From assembly GCA_036702865.1 (NCBI GenBank), contig DATNQD010000039.1:1-64000 (forward strand): a stretch of DNA of 64,000 nucleotides, in the 5' to 3' direction. Below the pieces are notes generated by a model that did not search any database, was not told the DNA's origin, and worked only from the letters and a program-made list of their open reading frames with translations. Source of the DNA: Trichocoleus sp. (GTDB lineage Bacteria > Cyanobacteriota > Cyanobacteriia > Elainellales > Elainellaceae). Below, piece after piece: positions 52,600 through 60,880 of the stretch (the first letter of the stretch is position 1; each line of letters begins with the position of its first letter). The position numbers and the translations under genes were made by a program.

Positions 52600-52643
52600 A
52601 AGCCCCCAAAATCGCAGCAGAGGACAAGCGATTTTGGGGGCTT
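52600..52643. terminator. bidirectional terminator, 16-bp perfect stem
   Basis: AAGCCCCCAAAATCGC (52600-52615) pairs perfectly with GCGATTTTGGGGGCTT (52628-52643). It lies between the convergent XRE gene and the 53337 gene and can serve both. Confidence 0.78.
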
Positions 52644-52659
52644 AAGTTAGGTACTGGTT

Positions 52660-53337
52660 TTAGGATAGGGCAGGCGGTTGAACTGCCTCGACATCAAGAT
52701 TTTTGCCCACCTGATATAACACGCCACTGTCATCCTGGATCAGCCGATATTGATAAGTGAATTTCCGCCAGTTCGATCGGGTTGGAACGTCCACCCCTAG
52801 CCAGCTTGTCTCGATTATCGATCTAGGGTTATTCGGCTCCAGCTGTTGAGTTGATCGGTTCAAGTCTTCCAGGTCTGGCAGATGCCAATATTCTCGCCGC
52901 TGACGGTTGATGGCTTGCTCAACCGTCGCACCTGAAATTAAGACCTGACAGGACTCTGACATTGCGATCTGCTGCTGCGATTGTAGATCCGAACTGAGCT
53001 TGACCAGCACCCACTTCTCATCGGGATGCTCTAGAAAATTTTCCAATTCGCGGACGATTGGTAGAGACAGCCGCATCTGTGCGACTCGAATACCGGGCAG
53101 TAGAACAGAGTTAAACATCATGCCCCCTGGATTTGCCATTGATGCCAATACTCTAAACGGCTTGCGACAGCCAGGATATCTGACCAGCGTGTGAGGCTTG
53201 TCAAATTCCATCGCCCATCGTGCCAGCATTGCTGTTCTATTGCGGATTGTCTGTCGTGCCGCTTCGTAGCTCGACAAAAACAAAACTACTGCATCTGGCG
53301 TGATTTCCAACCGATCGCTATCCAATTGGAGCTGCAT
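52660..53337 (-). CDS. hypothetical protein
   Basis: About 225 residues from ATG 53337 (MQLQLDSDRLEITPDAVVLF); it overlaps the upstream gene by 20 bases. Mixed alpha/beta with a long helical middle (LPIVRELENFLEHPDEKWVL). The C-terminal beta part (TYQYRLIQDDSGVLYQVGKN) may be a small domain. No family recognised. Confidence 0.55.
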   Translation of the reverse strand: MQLQLDSDRLEITPDAVVLFLSSYEAARQTIRNRTAMLARWAMEFDKPHTLVRYPGCRKPFRVLASMANPGGMMFNSVLLPGIRVAQMRLSLPIVRELENFLEHPDEKWVLVKLSSDLQSQQQIAMSESCQVLISGATVEQAINRQRREYWHLPDLEDLNRSTQQLEPNNPRSIIETSWLGVDVPTRSNWRKFTYQYRLIQDDSGVLYQVGKNLDVEAVQPPALS

Positions 53338-53689
53338 CGCTACTCCTCTGCCCAACTCTGTTTCGCAAGGCTATCAAGACTTCTAATTCCATATCAAGCG
53401 TATGCGCCAGGTCGCAAAGCTCACCGTCGTCAATCCATTCTCCAGATGCCAGACGAGTAAGCAGCGTTTTGGCATCTGGCAGATAGGCGATCGGGCGCTT
53501 CCTGAGAAATGCCACATGATCCGCTAAGGGGCGGGAGCCAAGCCGAAACCCGAACTGAATCACGTCCCCGTCCGTTGTGCCCATCAAATCAGAGATGTCT
53601 TTGATGAATTGCCATTCCGCATCGGTGAACGTGAGCCTACTCTGACGCTGCACTCGTTTCTTGTCTTTGTCCGCCTTCTCTCCTGCCAT
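53318..53689 (-). CDS. small DNA-binding-like hypothetical protein
   Basis: 123 residues. A basic N terminus (KADKDKKRVQRQSRLTFTDA) precedes EWQFIKDISDLMGTTDGDVI, which resembles a ribbon-helix-helix or plasmid CopG-like start. The rest is helical. First gene of a pair with 53337. Confidence 0.5.
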   Translation of the reverse strand: MAGEKADKDKKRVQRQSRLTFTDAEWQFIKDISDLMGTTDGDVIQFGFRLGSRPLADHVAFLRKRPIAYLPDAKTLLTRLASGEWIDDGELCDLAHTLDMELEVLIALRNRVGQRSSDAAPIG

Positions 53690-53868
53690 GCAACCGATCG
53701 CCTTAAACGTCTTAAATTAAGGCTACTTCAAGCCAGCACGATCGAGCTAGAACGTCACAAAATTCCGCTGTTTTGAAGCAAAATCTAGCACTGTGCACCT
53801 TCTAGATGGCTTCGTGTCTTGCCTTTAAAGAGTTTCAGCGATTTGACCAGAAATAACGCCGCAAATCC

Positions 53869-53905
53869 TTCTGAACTTGCACAACGCTTTTTCTGAACTT
53901 GCACA
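53869..53905. repeat. 15-bp direct repeats, 22-bp period
   Basis: TTCTGAACTTGCACA at 53869-53883 and again at 53891-53905: exactly 22 bp apart, about two helical turns. They lie in the 316-bp gap between the divergent 53689 gene and the long operon at 54006, so they may be an operator of that operon or iteron-like sites. TGTGCAA occurs again at about 53935. Confidence 0.6.
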
Positions 53906-54005
53906 GCTTTTCAAGCAAAAAAACCAGAAAAAAATGTGCAACGTACTTGATTAGTCAGCAAATTGACTTACATTAAGTGCATAAGGTGTGCTTGAGATTG
54001 GATCA

Positions 54006-54530
54006 ATGAACATTCAACTTGCCCAAATCAGAGAAGAGCTAACTTCTTTCATGCCAGGGAAAACGCTGTGCAACGAAACTTGGCAGCGATACAAGCGAAT
54101 TGTGGGCGTTGCCGATCGCAAGCGCACCTGTAGCCGAGATCAATGGGTTCTGCTTTGTGCCTGTGTCGCGTTTCGTCGGATGCGTCGAAGCATCACACCG
54201 ATCGCCCTCAAGATTTTTGTCCGCAACAATCAAAATGATCCAATGGCGTTTTTGCCGGGATACATTCCCCAATCCGCGCTGAATGATGTTCCAGATGTGG
54301 CAGTTGGGTTGGAGCTGGCGGAGGCGATCGAGCGGAAGACAAGCTACTGCCCTTCTGAATGGACATTGCGCCGATGGACAGCGCGGCTTGGATACGGCAA
54401 ATGGAGCAGACACAAGGAGTTTTCCGAAGCCCAGATCAAGGCTTACATCAATCTCTACTTTCAAATCCGTTATCAGGAGATTGAGAGAGGGCATCAGAAC
54501 AACTTTGCAAACCGGAGAAATGTAGCATGA
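54006..54530 (+). CDS. FtsK operon gene 1: DNA-binding-like hypothetical
   Basis: About 174 residues from ATG 54006 (MNIQLAQIREELTSFMPGKT). Basic and Cys/Arg-rich, with KRIVGVADRKRTCSRDQWVL, LCACVAFRRMRRSITPIALK and a second basic helical part (SEWTLRRWTARLGYGKWSRH). The pattern suggests two helix-turn-helix-like units. The start of the eleven-gene operon; the stop overlaps the next ATG (ATGA). Confidence 0.6.
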   Translation: MNIQLAQIREELTSFMPGKTLCNETWQRYKRIVGVADRKRTCSRDQWVLLCACVAFRRMRRSITPIALKIFVRNNQNDPMAFLPGYIPQSALNDVPDVAVGLELAEAIERKTSYCPSEWTLRRWTARLGYGKWSRHKEFSEAQIKAYINLYFQIRYQEIERGHQNNFANRRNVA

Positions 54531-55054
54531 CCCCATCTGAAATCGTTGATTCACTTTCGGCACAAGGAGTCGAAGTTAGCGAATCACAGCTTAAAGCTGA
54601 ACTTTCCAAACGGGGCATTGAGCTTAACGAAATCAATGCAGAGACGATCGGTATTCTTGCAGATCACTTCCGCTTGCTGAATGGCGAGTCTTCTGCTCTT
54701 GTAACTCCTGAACTGGAGCAACCCAAAGCAAAGGGTAAAAAAGGAGGTAGCCTAACCCGCAGTCAACGCCAAGGACTTGCTTCGCAGTCTACTTCCCCTA
54801 CTCCTGTTAATCGGGTAGAGCCGATCGAAATTCAGCCACGACTTGACAAACTTAAAAATGGTTCTCGGCAGGTAGGCAGCGATTTAGACGATCTGGTTTC
54901 TACGTTTGAAGCAGGAACCCAGGCTAAGGGCTTGCAGGTTAACAGCAGATTGCAAACTGCCATTAACAATATGTATGCCAGTGCCCTCAGTGTTGAATTT
55001 CCTGACCTAAGTGGGCACAAACAGCAGCTTGCTAACTTATTCGGGCTGGAATAA
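54527..55054 (+). CDS. FtsK operon gene 2: hypothetical with KGL-AIN motif
   Basis: 175 residues. N-terminal helical domain (EIVDSLSAQGVEVSESQLKA, ELSKRGIELNEINAETIGIL), a basic spacer (KAKGKKGGSLTRSQRQG), and a C-terminal coiled part with FEAGTQAKGLQVNSRLQTAI. The last motif recurs in gene 6 of the operon. Probably a cytosolic DNA- or protein-binding partner. Confidence 0.58.
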   Translation: MTPSEIVDSLSAQGVEVSESQLKAELSKRGIELNEINAETIGILADHFRLLNGESSALVTPELEQPKAKGKKGGSLTRSQRQGLASQSTSPTPVNRVEPIEIQPRLDKLKNGSRQVGSDLDDLVSTFEAGTQAKGLQVNSRLQTAINNMYASALSVEFPDLSGHKQQLANLFGLE

Positions 55055-55449
55055 TGAGCAAAATCATTCAACGTCGAACATGGGAGTTACACCCCACCAG
55101 CAAAGACAAAGACGGCAACGCTCGACCAACAATAACGACTGAAGTTGATCTACCTCCTGAACTGCTGGCACTGCTGGAGAAGCCACGAAACCAGCAAATC
55201 AACAATACCTACAACAACAACACTTACAACAATCAAACTCAACCGGAAAGTCAGAACTATCAACCATCTCAATTAAAGCAAAGTGTTTCTCCCTTCCCGT
55301 TTCTGACATTCCTGTTTGGTGCAATCGCTTTTTTTGTTGCCTTTGCATATTTCTCAACCTCTGCTCAGTTGGCATCAGCACAACAACAACTGAATGATGC
55401 AAAGGTGACGATCGGCGCATACGAGAGAGCTATGGGGATGTTGAAATGA
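55054..55449 (+). CDS. FtsK operon gene 3: single-pass membrane protein
   Basis: 131 residues. The polar, Asn/Gln-rich N terminus (NNTYNNNTYNNQTQPESQNY) is followed by a hydrophobic segment (FPFLTFLFGAIAFFVAFAYF) and a helix rich in Gln/Ala. Start overlaps the previous stop (TAATGA). Confidence 0.6.
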   Translation: MSKIIQRRTWELHPTSKDKDGNARPTITTEVDLPPELLALLEKPRNQQINNTYNNNTYNNQTQPESQNYQPSQLKQSVSPFPFLTFLFGAIAFFVAFAYFSTSAQLASAQQQLNDAKVTIGAYERAMGMLK

Positions 55450-55925
55450 GTGCGACAACCGTGATTCAGCAGAACTTAAATGAACGGCAGCAACTCTACT
55501 CTCAGGTTTTGGCAGAGGCGGGCATTGAGCAGCAGTTAGCCGATCGGATGGCGGCAGAATTCGGAGGCAGCGCAAACCCACCACTGCAAGAGGCAGAACT
55601 GCAAGTTCTGACCGATGAGCAAAAAGTAGTTCTAGGAAAAATTCTGGAAGACTACCAAAAACGGCAGGTACAGTCTGAGCCTCAACCTGAATCGAAACCC
55701 GTTGCCTCTTCTGGCTTTCGTGCTTTAGATGAAAAGACACGGAACTGGTCAGAGCAGCCTGTTACTATTCGGCGCGATGGGTTCATCCTAGTCAATCTCG
55801 GATGCTTCATTATCTGCCTGCTGATTGGCTGTCTGGTCGGGCAGGTTGGCGCAGGTAAGCAGCTAGACAAAATGAATGCCAATCTTCGGCAGTGTCAAAT
55901 TCAACTACAGGAATCACTCAAATGA
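55446..55925 (+). CDS. FtsK operon gene 4: membrane-anchored protein
   Basis: 159 residues. Helical N-terminal part (NERQQLYSQVLAEAGIEQQL) with an acidic linker, then one membrane helix (FILVNLGCFIICLLIGCLVG) near the C terminus and a short coiled tail. ATGA overlaps at both ends. Confidence 0.6.
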   Translation: MSATTVIQQNLNERQQLYSQVLAEAGIEQQLADRMAAEFGGSANPPLQEAELQVLTDEQKVVLGKILEDYQKRQVQSEPQPESKPVASSGFRALDEKTRNWSEQPVTIRRDGFILVNLGCFIICLLIGCLVGQVGAGKQLDKMNANLRQCQIQLQESLK

Positions 55926-56344
55926 AAAAGTTAATTGCAGGAGCGATCGGGATTGTTTTCCTTATGCCAACGGCAGCACACGCGACTAATTTATGGGAAG
56001 TTCTCAACGGGTTTGGTCAGCCTGTGAACTACGGGACGGTTCAGCCATCACAATCTGTCTACAACTACAGACCACAACAATCCGCTCCAACATATACAGA
56101 GCGATACTATCGACCTCAGACTTATGCAAGCAATTATGTTGACTGTAATTCGATGGATCAGCTAGGTCGATGGGAAAGGCGTAGATCGTGTCCTCAAAAT
56201 TATCCTCTTAGTCCCAGGCTCCGAAGGTTGAGCTATCCCGACAACGGCAGCACATTTAACTTCGATAGATTTCAGCCAGGAGACAGTCTAGGAAACACTC
56301 TGCTAACTGGCTTATTCCTTGCCCGATGGGGCAGACCTTGGTAA
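55922..56344 (+). CDS. FtsK operon gene 5: secreted Tyr/Arg-rich protein
   Basis: About 140 residues from ATG 55922. Signal peptide MKKLIAGAIGIVFLMPTAAH-A, then a Tyr/Pro/Gln-rich middle (SVYNYRPQQSAPTYTERYYR) and a basic C-terminal part. It is exported, probably to the periplasm or surface, which is unexpected in a phage replication operon. Confidence 0.62.
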   Translation: MKKLIAGAIGIVFLMPTAAHATNLWEVLNGFGQPVNYGTVQPSQSVYNYRPQQSAPTYTERYYRPQTYASNYVDCNSMDQLGRWERRRSCPQNYPLSPRLRRLSYPDNGSTFNFDRFQPGDSLGNTLLTGLFLARWGRPW

Positions 56345-56347
56345 ACC

Positions 56348-57043
56348 ATGACACTTGAACTTCTCAAACAACAACTGAAAGAAACAGAGGAACTTGTAGC
56401 CCTAATTGAATCTGGCTCTGAGCAAAAAGGGCTTGAGATACAGGAGCGAGTCCAGGGAGCGATTAACAAACTGCACTCTCAGACTCAATCTGTGTTTGAG
56501 CAGTTCAAAGCTCAGTTTGTGGGAGTCGATGAACAACGGCAGCAACTCTATCAGGAAATCCAGAAAGCAAACTCGCTTCATCCTGAAACAGCAAAACTGA
56601 TGCAGGTTCGGGCAACGCTCAACAACCCGATCGACCTGAACGCAAAGCTCTGGAAACTGCAAACAGAGCATCCTCTTGACCAGTGGGAGGAGCGCATTAA
56701 ATTAATGCGAGGTGTGATGCTGGCATATCTCAAGCAGACTGGCGTTGAGCTATTGGTTCCCTGCTTGTGGCATCAGACAGCCAAACAAATCACTGATTTG
56801 CAATGGTCTGATCAGCTAATGACCCTGTTTCACAACAACTGGAAAACTTGGCTCAAGTTGCATTGGGCGATTCAGGATAAGCAAGTTTTCAATGAAATGA
56901 GTTACTGGATGTGGGCAGAGAGGCAGCCCACAAAATTGAGTTTTCAGCGTTGGCAAAAACTCAATCAAAAACTCCCTCCAGTGATTCGGACCATGCCTCA
57001 CCTTGATCCGGAGTATACGAGTAGGTATGACCTCTTACAGTAA
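56348..57043 (+). CDS. FtsK operon gene 6: coiled-coil protein with KGL-AIN motif
   Basis: 231 residues. Helical N terminus with LIESGSEQKGLEIQERVQGA, the same motif as in gene 2. Then LNAKLWKLQTEHPLDQWEER and Trp-rich helices (NNWKTWLKLHWAIQDKQVFN, MSYWMWAERQPTKLSFQRWQ). Cytosolic. The shared motif suggests common ancestry or a common partner. Confidence 0.58.
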   Translation: MTLELLKQQLKETEELVALIESGSEQKGLEIQERVQGAINKLHSQTQSVFEQFKAQFVGVDEQRQQLYQEIQKANSLHPETAKLMQVRATLNNPIDLNAKLWKLQTEHPLDQWEERIKLMRGVMLAYLKQTGVELLVPCLWHQTAKQITDLQWSDQLMTLFHNNWKTWLKLHWAIQDKQVFNEMSYWMWAERQPTKLSFQRWQKLNQKLPPVIRTMPHLDPEYTSRYDLLQ

Positions 57044-57500
57044 GAGCTACTTCAGAGAAGGACTAACAGCAATTGTTTTTGTGAGTGTGATCGTCGGGTT
57101 AGGTTATGGCATCTGGCTCAACGCACAACCCCGCCCGCTTTACCTCAACTCTTTCGGTGGACTGCTCCGATCGCTACAACCTCCATCTCCACTAGAAGAG
57201 AAACCAGCTATGCCGTTCCAGCTTCCGCAACTGTTCCAGTCAGAACAAGCGGAAGCACAACAGCAGAACCCGCCTGAACAACAGGTGGATGTAAAACAGG
57301 AACCAGCCGCGATCGAGCAGCAGCAAATAACAGTTGTAGTTGCTGACTGCGAGAGCAGCGCGGAGTACAGGCTAAACCGTTTTGAACAGTGGTACTATTA
57401 CCGCGACTTCTATAACGTGCTTGAACCCTGTCCAGGTTGGGAAACTGAATTCTCAGATGTAACAGGAGCAATTAATAATGGCGATACCGGGACTAGGTAA
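57027..57500 (+). CDS. FtsK operon gene 7: membrane protein with periplasmic part
   Basis: About 157 residues from ATG 57027, overlapping the previous gene by 17 bases. N-terminal membrane helix (LTAIVFVSVIVGLGYGIWLN), then Pro/Gln/Glu-rich linker (QSEQAEAQQQNPPEQQVDVK) and a C-terminal part with two Cys (ADCESSAEY...LEPCPGWETEF) that could form a disulfide outside the membrane. Confidence 0.6.
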   Translation: MTSYSKSYFREGLTAIVFVSVIVGLGYGIWLNAQPRPLYLNSFGGLLRSLQPPSPLEEKPAMPFQLPQLFQSEQAEAQQQNPPEQQVDVKQEPAAIEQQQITVVVADCESSAEYRLNRFEQWYYYRDFYNVLEPCPGWETEFSDVTGAINNGDTGTR

Positions 57501-57981
57501 CGACAATCCCGAACTCAACAAAGGAGGATGGGAAGGCAGGCAAAATGACTCTCGCCCTTCATCTAGCAATGTTGGGTACAAAGGACAATTCACCAAGGGA
57601 CTTGATGGGCTGTACAAGGTTGCAGGTATTTCACCAACAAACCTTGATTACATCTCTCCTGAAAACTTCGGGAAGGCTCAAGCCTACATGGATAACTTGG
57701 AGCTTAAAGGGAAGGACACCATCGAATACTTCAAGAAAATGGTTCCTGAAGCTTCCGCTACGGATCTCAAAGTGCAACAAGCAGCGCATGACGCAGAGAT
57801 CAGGTTGGGCGATCATCGAGTGCTGGCAAGAGAGGCATTCATGAACAAGCGACGGGCAATGGAAGCCAATCGAGGTAAGGAAGCTGCTCAAGACCATGCC
57901 TATCAGCACGATCGGCAGGTTGTTGACGGCTATGTACAGGGACTAGAGCAGGCGATCGATAACGCTGTTGCGCTTGTCTAG
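57478..57981 (+). CDS. FtsK operon gene 8: soluble helical protein
   Basis: 167 residues. Gly/Asn-rich start (GLGNDNPELNKGGWEGRQ) then mainly helical, with FGKAQAYMDNLELKGKDTIE, HDAEIRLGDHRVLAREAFMN and a charged C terminus. Overlaps the previous gene by 23 bases. Unknown. Confidence 0.55.
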   Translation: MAIPGLGNDNPELNKGGWEGRQNDSRPSSSNVGYKGQFTKGLDGLYKVAGISPTNLDYISPENFGKAQAYMDNLELKGKDTIEYFKKMVPEASATDLKVQQAAHDAEIRLGDHRVLAREAFMNKRRAMEANRGKEAAQDHAYQHDRQVVDGYVQGLEQAIDNAVALV

Positions 57982-58014
57982 CTACGTTTGAAACAAATTC
58001 AGGAGAACAGAATA

Positions 58015-58263
58015 ATGTCTCAGCCGGATTATCTCAGTTCAATGTTCAGCTATGGCGAGGAGTTGTTTAAGCCGATTCAAGAACAGAAAAAAAAACACAC
58101 AGAGCAGATAGTAAGGAGGGTGAGGGCGATCGACCAAGACGTAAGAACAGCAGCAGGAAACGCAAGCTCAAGCCCAAGCCTGGAAAAGGCTTATGAGCGT
58201 TCCGAAATGATTGAAAACCTTGCTCAAGATATGAAAAACCGTCCTGACGAGTACCCCATCTAA
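58015..58263 (+). CDS. FtsK operon gene 9: small helical protein
   Basis: 82 residues from ATG 58015 (MSQPDYLSSMFSYGEELFKP). A coiled middle (IQEQKKKHTEQIVRRVRAID) and KAYERSEMIENLAQDMK. 33 bp after gene 8. Unknown. Confidence 0.5.
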   Translation: MSQPDYLSSMFSYGEELFKPIQEQKKKHTEQIVRRVRAIDQDVRTAAGNASSSPSLEKAYERSEMIENLAQDMKNRPDEYPI

Positions 58264-58312
58264 TCTTTTCTTGCAGTGAGCTATGGGGCATTAAGCCCCA
58301 TTTTTTGTAGAT

Positions 58313-58555
58313 ATGAATCCTCAGATCCTCAAGCAAATCTGTCTAGGATTGACAGGCACTCTATTAGGTGTGACAGTCCATCACGCTACAAATTGGCTGT
58401 TCATTAAATACCCTGCCTCATTTATTTTGGGGCATCTGATCAGCATTGCGATCGTACTTTTCGGGCTGTATCTGCTGCGAGATGCAATCCAAGATTTTTT
58501 AGGCATCCAGATCAACTTAATTCCCCGCAGACAACAGGGAGGTAAAACACCATGA
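58313..58555 (+). CDS. FtsK operon gene 10: small two-helix membrane protein
   Basis: 80 residues with two membrane segments (LGLTGTLLGVTVHHATNWLF and ILGHLISIAIVLFGLYLLRD) and a basic end (LIPRRQQGGK). Its stop overlaps the FtsK start. Probably a membrane partner of the motor. Confidence 0.6.
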   Translation: MNPQILKQICLGLTGTLLGVTVHHATNWLFIKYPASFILGHLISIAIVLFGLYLLRDAIQDFLGIQINLIPRRQQGGKTP

Positions 58556-60825
58556 CCTTAGCCCAAAAGGTTTGGGAACGTGACCAATTACGGAAAGAGC
58601 AGCGCACCTTAACAGTCTGGACATTTGCCCTGCTTGGTGGAGCAACCTGCTCTGCTCTGATGTGGGGATTTCCTTTCAATGCACAAACCAAAACTCTGTA
58701 TGGAATGCTGGCAGTTGGTTCCGCTGGCACTGCACTCGCTCTGGCTCATTCATCCTGCCGGATTGCCGAAGAACTCAAACCCGTGGAGGAAGACGTTGCC
58801 GCATACCGCAAGGTGAGCCAAACCACGAATCGCGGTGCAATCGGGCTACGAGCAAAACAAATGCTCAGGGCAATAGCAGCACCCTCACAACCTCAAGTGA
58901 TCCAGCAATTACCCGAATGGTTCGATAAAACTTGTGATGCCGTCGAGCGTGTTTTCAGGCGGGCACAGCTACCCGTTGAGGTTATAGGGATTGAGCAGAC
59001 TGAAACTGAGATTCACTATGTTTTGGAACGTCGATCGAATGAGCCAAGTTTGGCAGTTTTTCTAGTGAAAGGACAAACCCTATCAACAGAATTAATGCTG
59101 GAAGCCGGATTGTGCAAGGCTCAACTAAAAATTCTGCCTTTCAAACTGGTTTTGATTGCGCCAATACAAGAGCCTCAGCTAGTTGAGCAGTCATTCAATC
59201 TGTTGCATCAGTTTTTAATGCAGAATCAACAGAAAACAGTCCGTCAATCTACACAAACTATTGCTGTCCCTCACCGTGAGATAAAAGAGGAGATATCTGC
59301 AGGTTCAGTTGAGCCAACCCATCCAGACACAACAACCATTGGACAAACGATCGCCTCAACTCTGCAAGCCTACGGCATTAATACACAGGTGATTGATGCA
59401 ATTGAAGGCATGGCAATCGATCGCTATTGGGTGCAGCTGCCACCAGGGAAACGAGTTGCAGAAATTGAAAAGCACGCTAATGAATTATGGCTAAACTTGC
59501 AGCTTTCACAATCTCCCATGATCAGCATTGACCGTGGAGCCGTGGCGATCGATGTTCCTCGCAAAGATCGGAAGTTCTGCAAGTTTACTGACTATGTTCA
59601 GTTGGAAGGCAACCGATCGAGCGCGGAAGAACTGGTTGCAGTGATTGGCTTAGATTTGCTCGGTAACGTGGTAGAACTCAACATCGCGTCACCTGACTCC
59701 TGCCAGGTCAGAGGCGGCGGCTGCACAGGTAGCGGAAAATCTGAAGGCATTGCGTCACTGATCCTGAGCTTGGCGCATCGCTACCCACCCGAGGAACTGC
59801 AAATCTACATTGCAGACGGCAAAATGCACACCTACACCGAACTGGAGCGGCTGCCTCATCTAGCGATGCAGATTGCTCGCACTCCAGACGAATTGATAAC
59901 AATGGCAACGATCGTTGCTAATCAAATGGATGAGCGATATGGCAAAACATTCGCTGAGTATGGTTGTGCCGACATCAAGACCTATCGCAAGAAATCAGGC
60001 TTCATTCTGCCTCGCATTTTGTTCATCATCGATGAGTATGGCGACTTCAGAAATCAGTTCATCTCTGCTGCCAGAACAACAGAATTCTCTAGGTTAGAGG
60101 CAACCTGCACTCGCATTGGACAGAAAGGGAGATCTAGCGGCATCCATGAAGGCATTTTTACTCAGAAGCCATCGGTCGAGGTTTTGGATTCAGAACTTCG
60201 ATCTCAGCTTAAAGCAGCACTCGCTTTCAAGATGGAATTTCCCCAGGAATCTGCCTGCATCCTTGGCGATTCCAATATGAAGGCAGACAAGCTATTAGGG
60301 AAAGGTGACGGCATTCTTGCTTATGGCTCTGAGGAAATCCGCTTCCAAGGGTTGTTCTGCGGCATTGAAGACGGACTGCTGCCGGGACTAATCGATCGCT
60401 GCCTGTCCGTCTATCAAGGCTATCCCACGGTTGAAGTGCAAGCCATTCCTGTCCCTGCTCCGCAGGCCTCGGAGAATGACCCCTACAGCTACCGTTACCC
60501 GCCGAACTGGGGTTACATCAGCCAACTCACTAAGCAGATGACCGATGGTTACTGCTGCTTTCCAGGCTGCGCTAATCAAGCAACAGAGACGCATCATGCG
60601 ATGTACGAAGAAGACGGCAAGCCGATCGTCTCCAATCCCGTTCCTGGCAGGCATGTCTATCCCCTTTGCGACATCCATCACGGCAAAGAACATCCACGGG
60701 GGGCGCACAACCCGAAGAACTGGACAAAGGGGACGTGCAAAGAGCCGCTGGAAATTGACTCTCGCAACACTCCTGACTATCACAAGCTGTTAATTGCGGG
60801 CTGGCAGGAAAAGTTGTCACAGTAA
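58552..60825 (+). CDS. FtsK/SpoIIIE-type DNA translocase fused to HNH-nuclease-like domain
   Basis: 757 residues. Two N-terminal membrane helices lie at about 20-65. An alpha-domain-like part precedes the motor (WVQLPPGKRVAEIEKHANEL). The motor has Walker A GGGCTGSGKS (388-397) and Walker B ILFIIDEYGD (Asp 494, Glu 495), with a late RIGQKGRSSGIHEGIFTQ. The C-terminal 667-725 carries YCCFPGCANQATETHHAMYE and PLCDIHHGKEHPRGAHNP, an HNH-type metal-binding pattern absent from chromosomal FtsK. No gamma (KOPS-reading) domain is visible. Likely pumps double-stranded DNA at a membrane pore and may nick it. Related motors serve partition and dsDNA conjugation. Confidence 0.78.
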   Translation: MTLAQKVWERDQLRKEQRTLTVWTFALLGGATCSALMWGFPFNAQTKTLYGMLAVGSAGTALALAHSSCRIAEELKPVEEDVAAYRKVSQTTNRGAIGLRAKQMLRAIAAPSQPQVIQQLPEWFDKTCDAVERVFRRAQLPVEVIGIEQTETEIHYVLERRSNEPSLAVFLVKGQTLSTELMLEAGLCKAQLKILPFKLVLIAPIQEPQLVEQSFNLLHQFLMQNQQKTVRQSTQTIAVPHREIKEEISAGSVEPTHPDTTTIGQTIASTLQAYGINTQVIDAIEGMAIDRYWVQLPPGKRVAEIEKHANELWLNLQLSQSPMISIDRGAVAIDVPRKDRKFCKFTDYVQLEGNRSSAEELVAVIGLDLLGNVVELNIASPDSCQVRGGGCTGSGKSEGIASLILSLAHRYPPEELQIYIADGKMHTYTELERLPHLAMQIARTPDELITMATIVANQMDERYGKTFAEYGCADIKTYRKKSGFILPRILFIIDEYGDFRNQFISAARTTEFSRLEATCTRIGQKGRSSGIHEGIFTQKPSVEVLDSELRSQLKAALAFKMEFPQESACILGDSNMKADKLLGKGDGILAYGSEEIRFQGLFCGIEDGLLPGLIDRCLSVYQGYPTVEVQAIPVPAPQASENDPYSYRYPPNWGYISQLTKQMTDGYCCFPGCANQATETHHAMYEEDGKPIVSNPVPGRHVYPLCDIHHGKEHPRGAHNPKNWTKGTCKEPLEIDSRNTPDYHKLLIAGWQEKLSQ

Positions 60826-60880
60826 GGGAGTCTTAATACTCGCACTGTTCTAGGGGACAGATCATCAGGCAATTCTTTCG

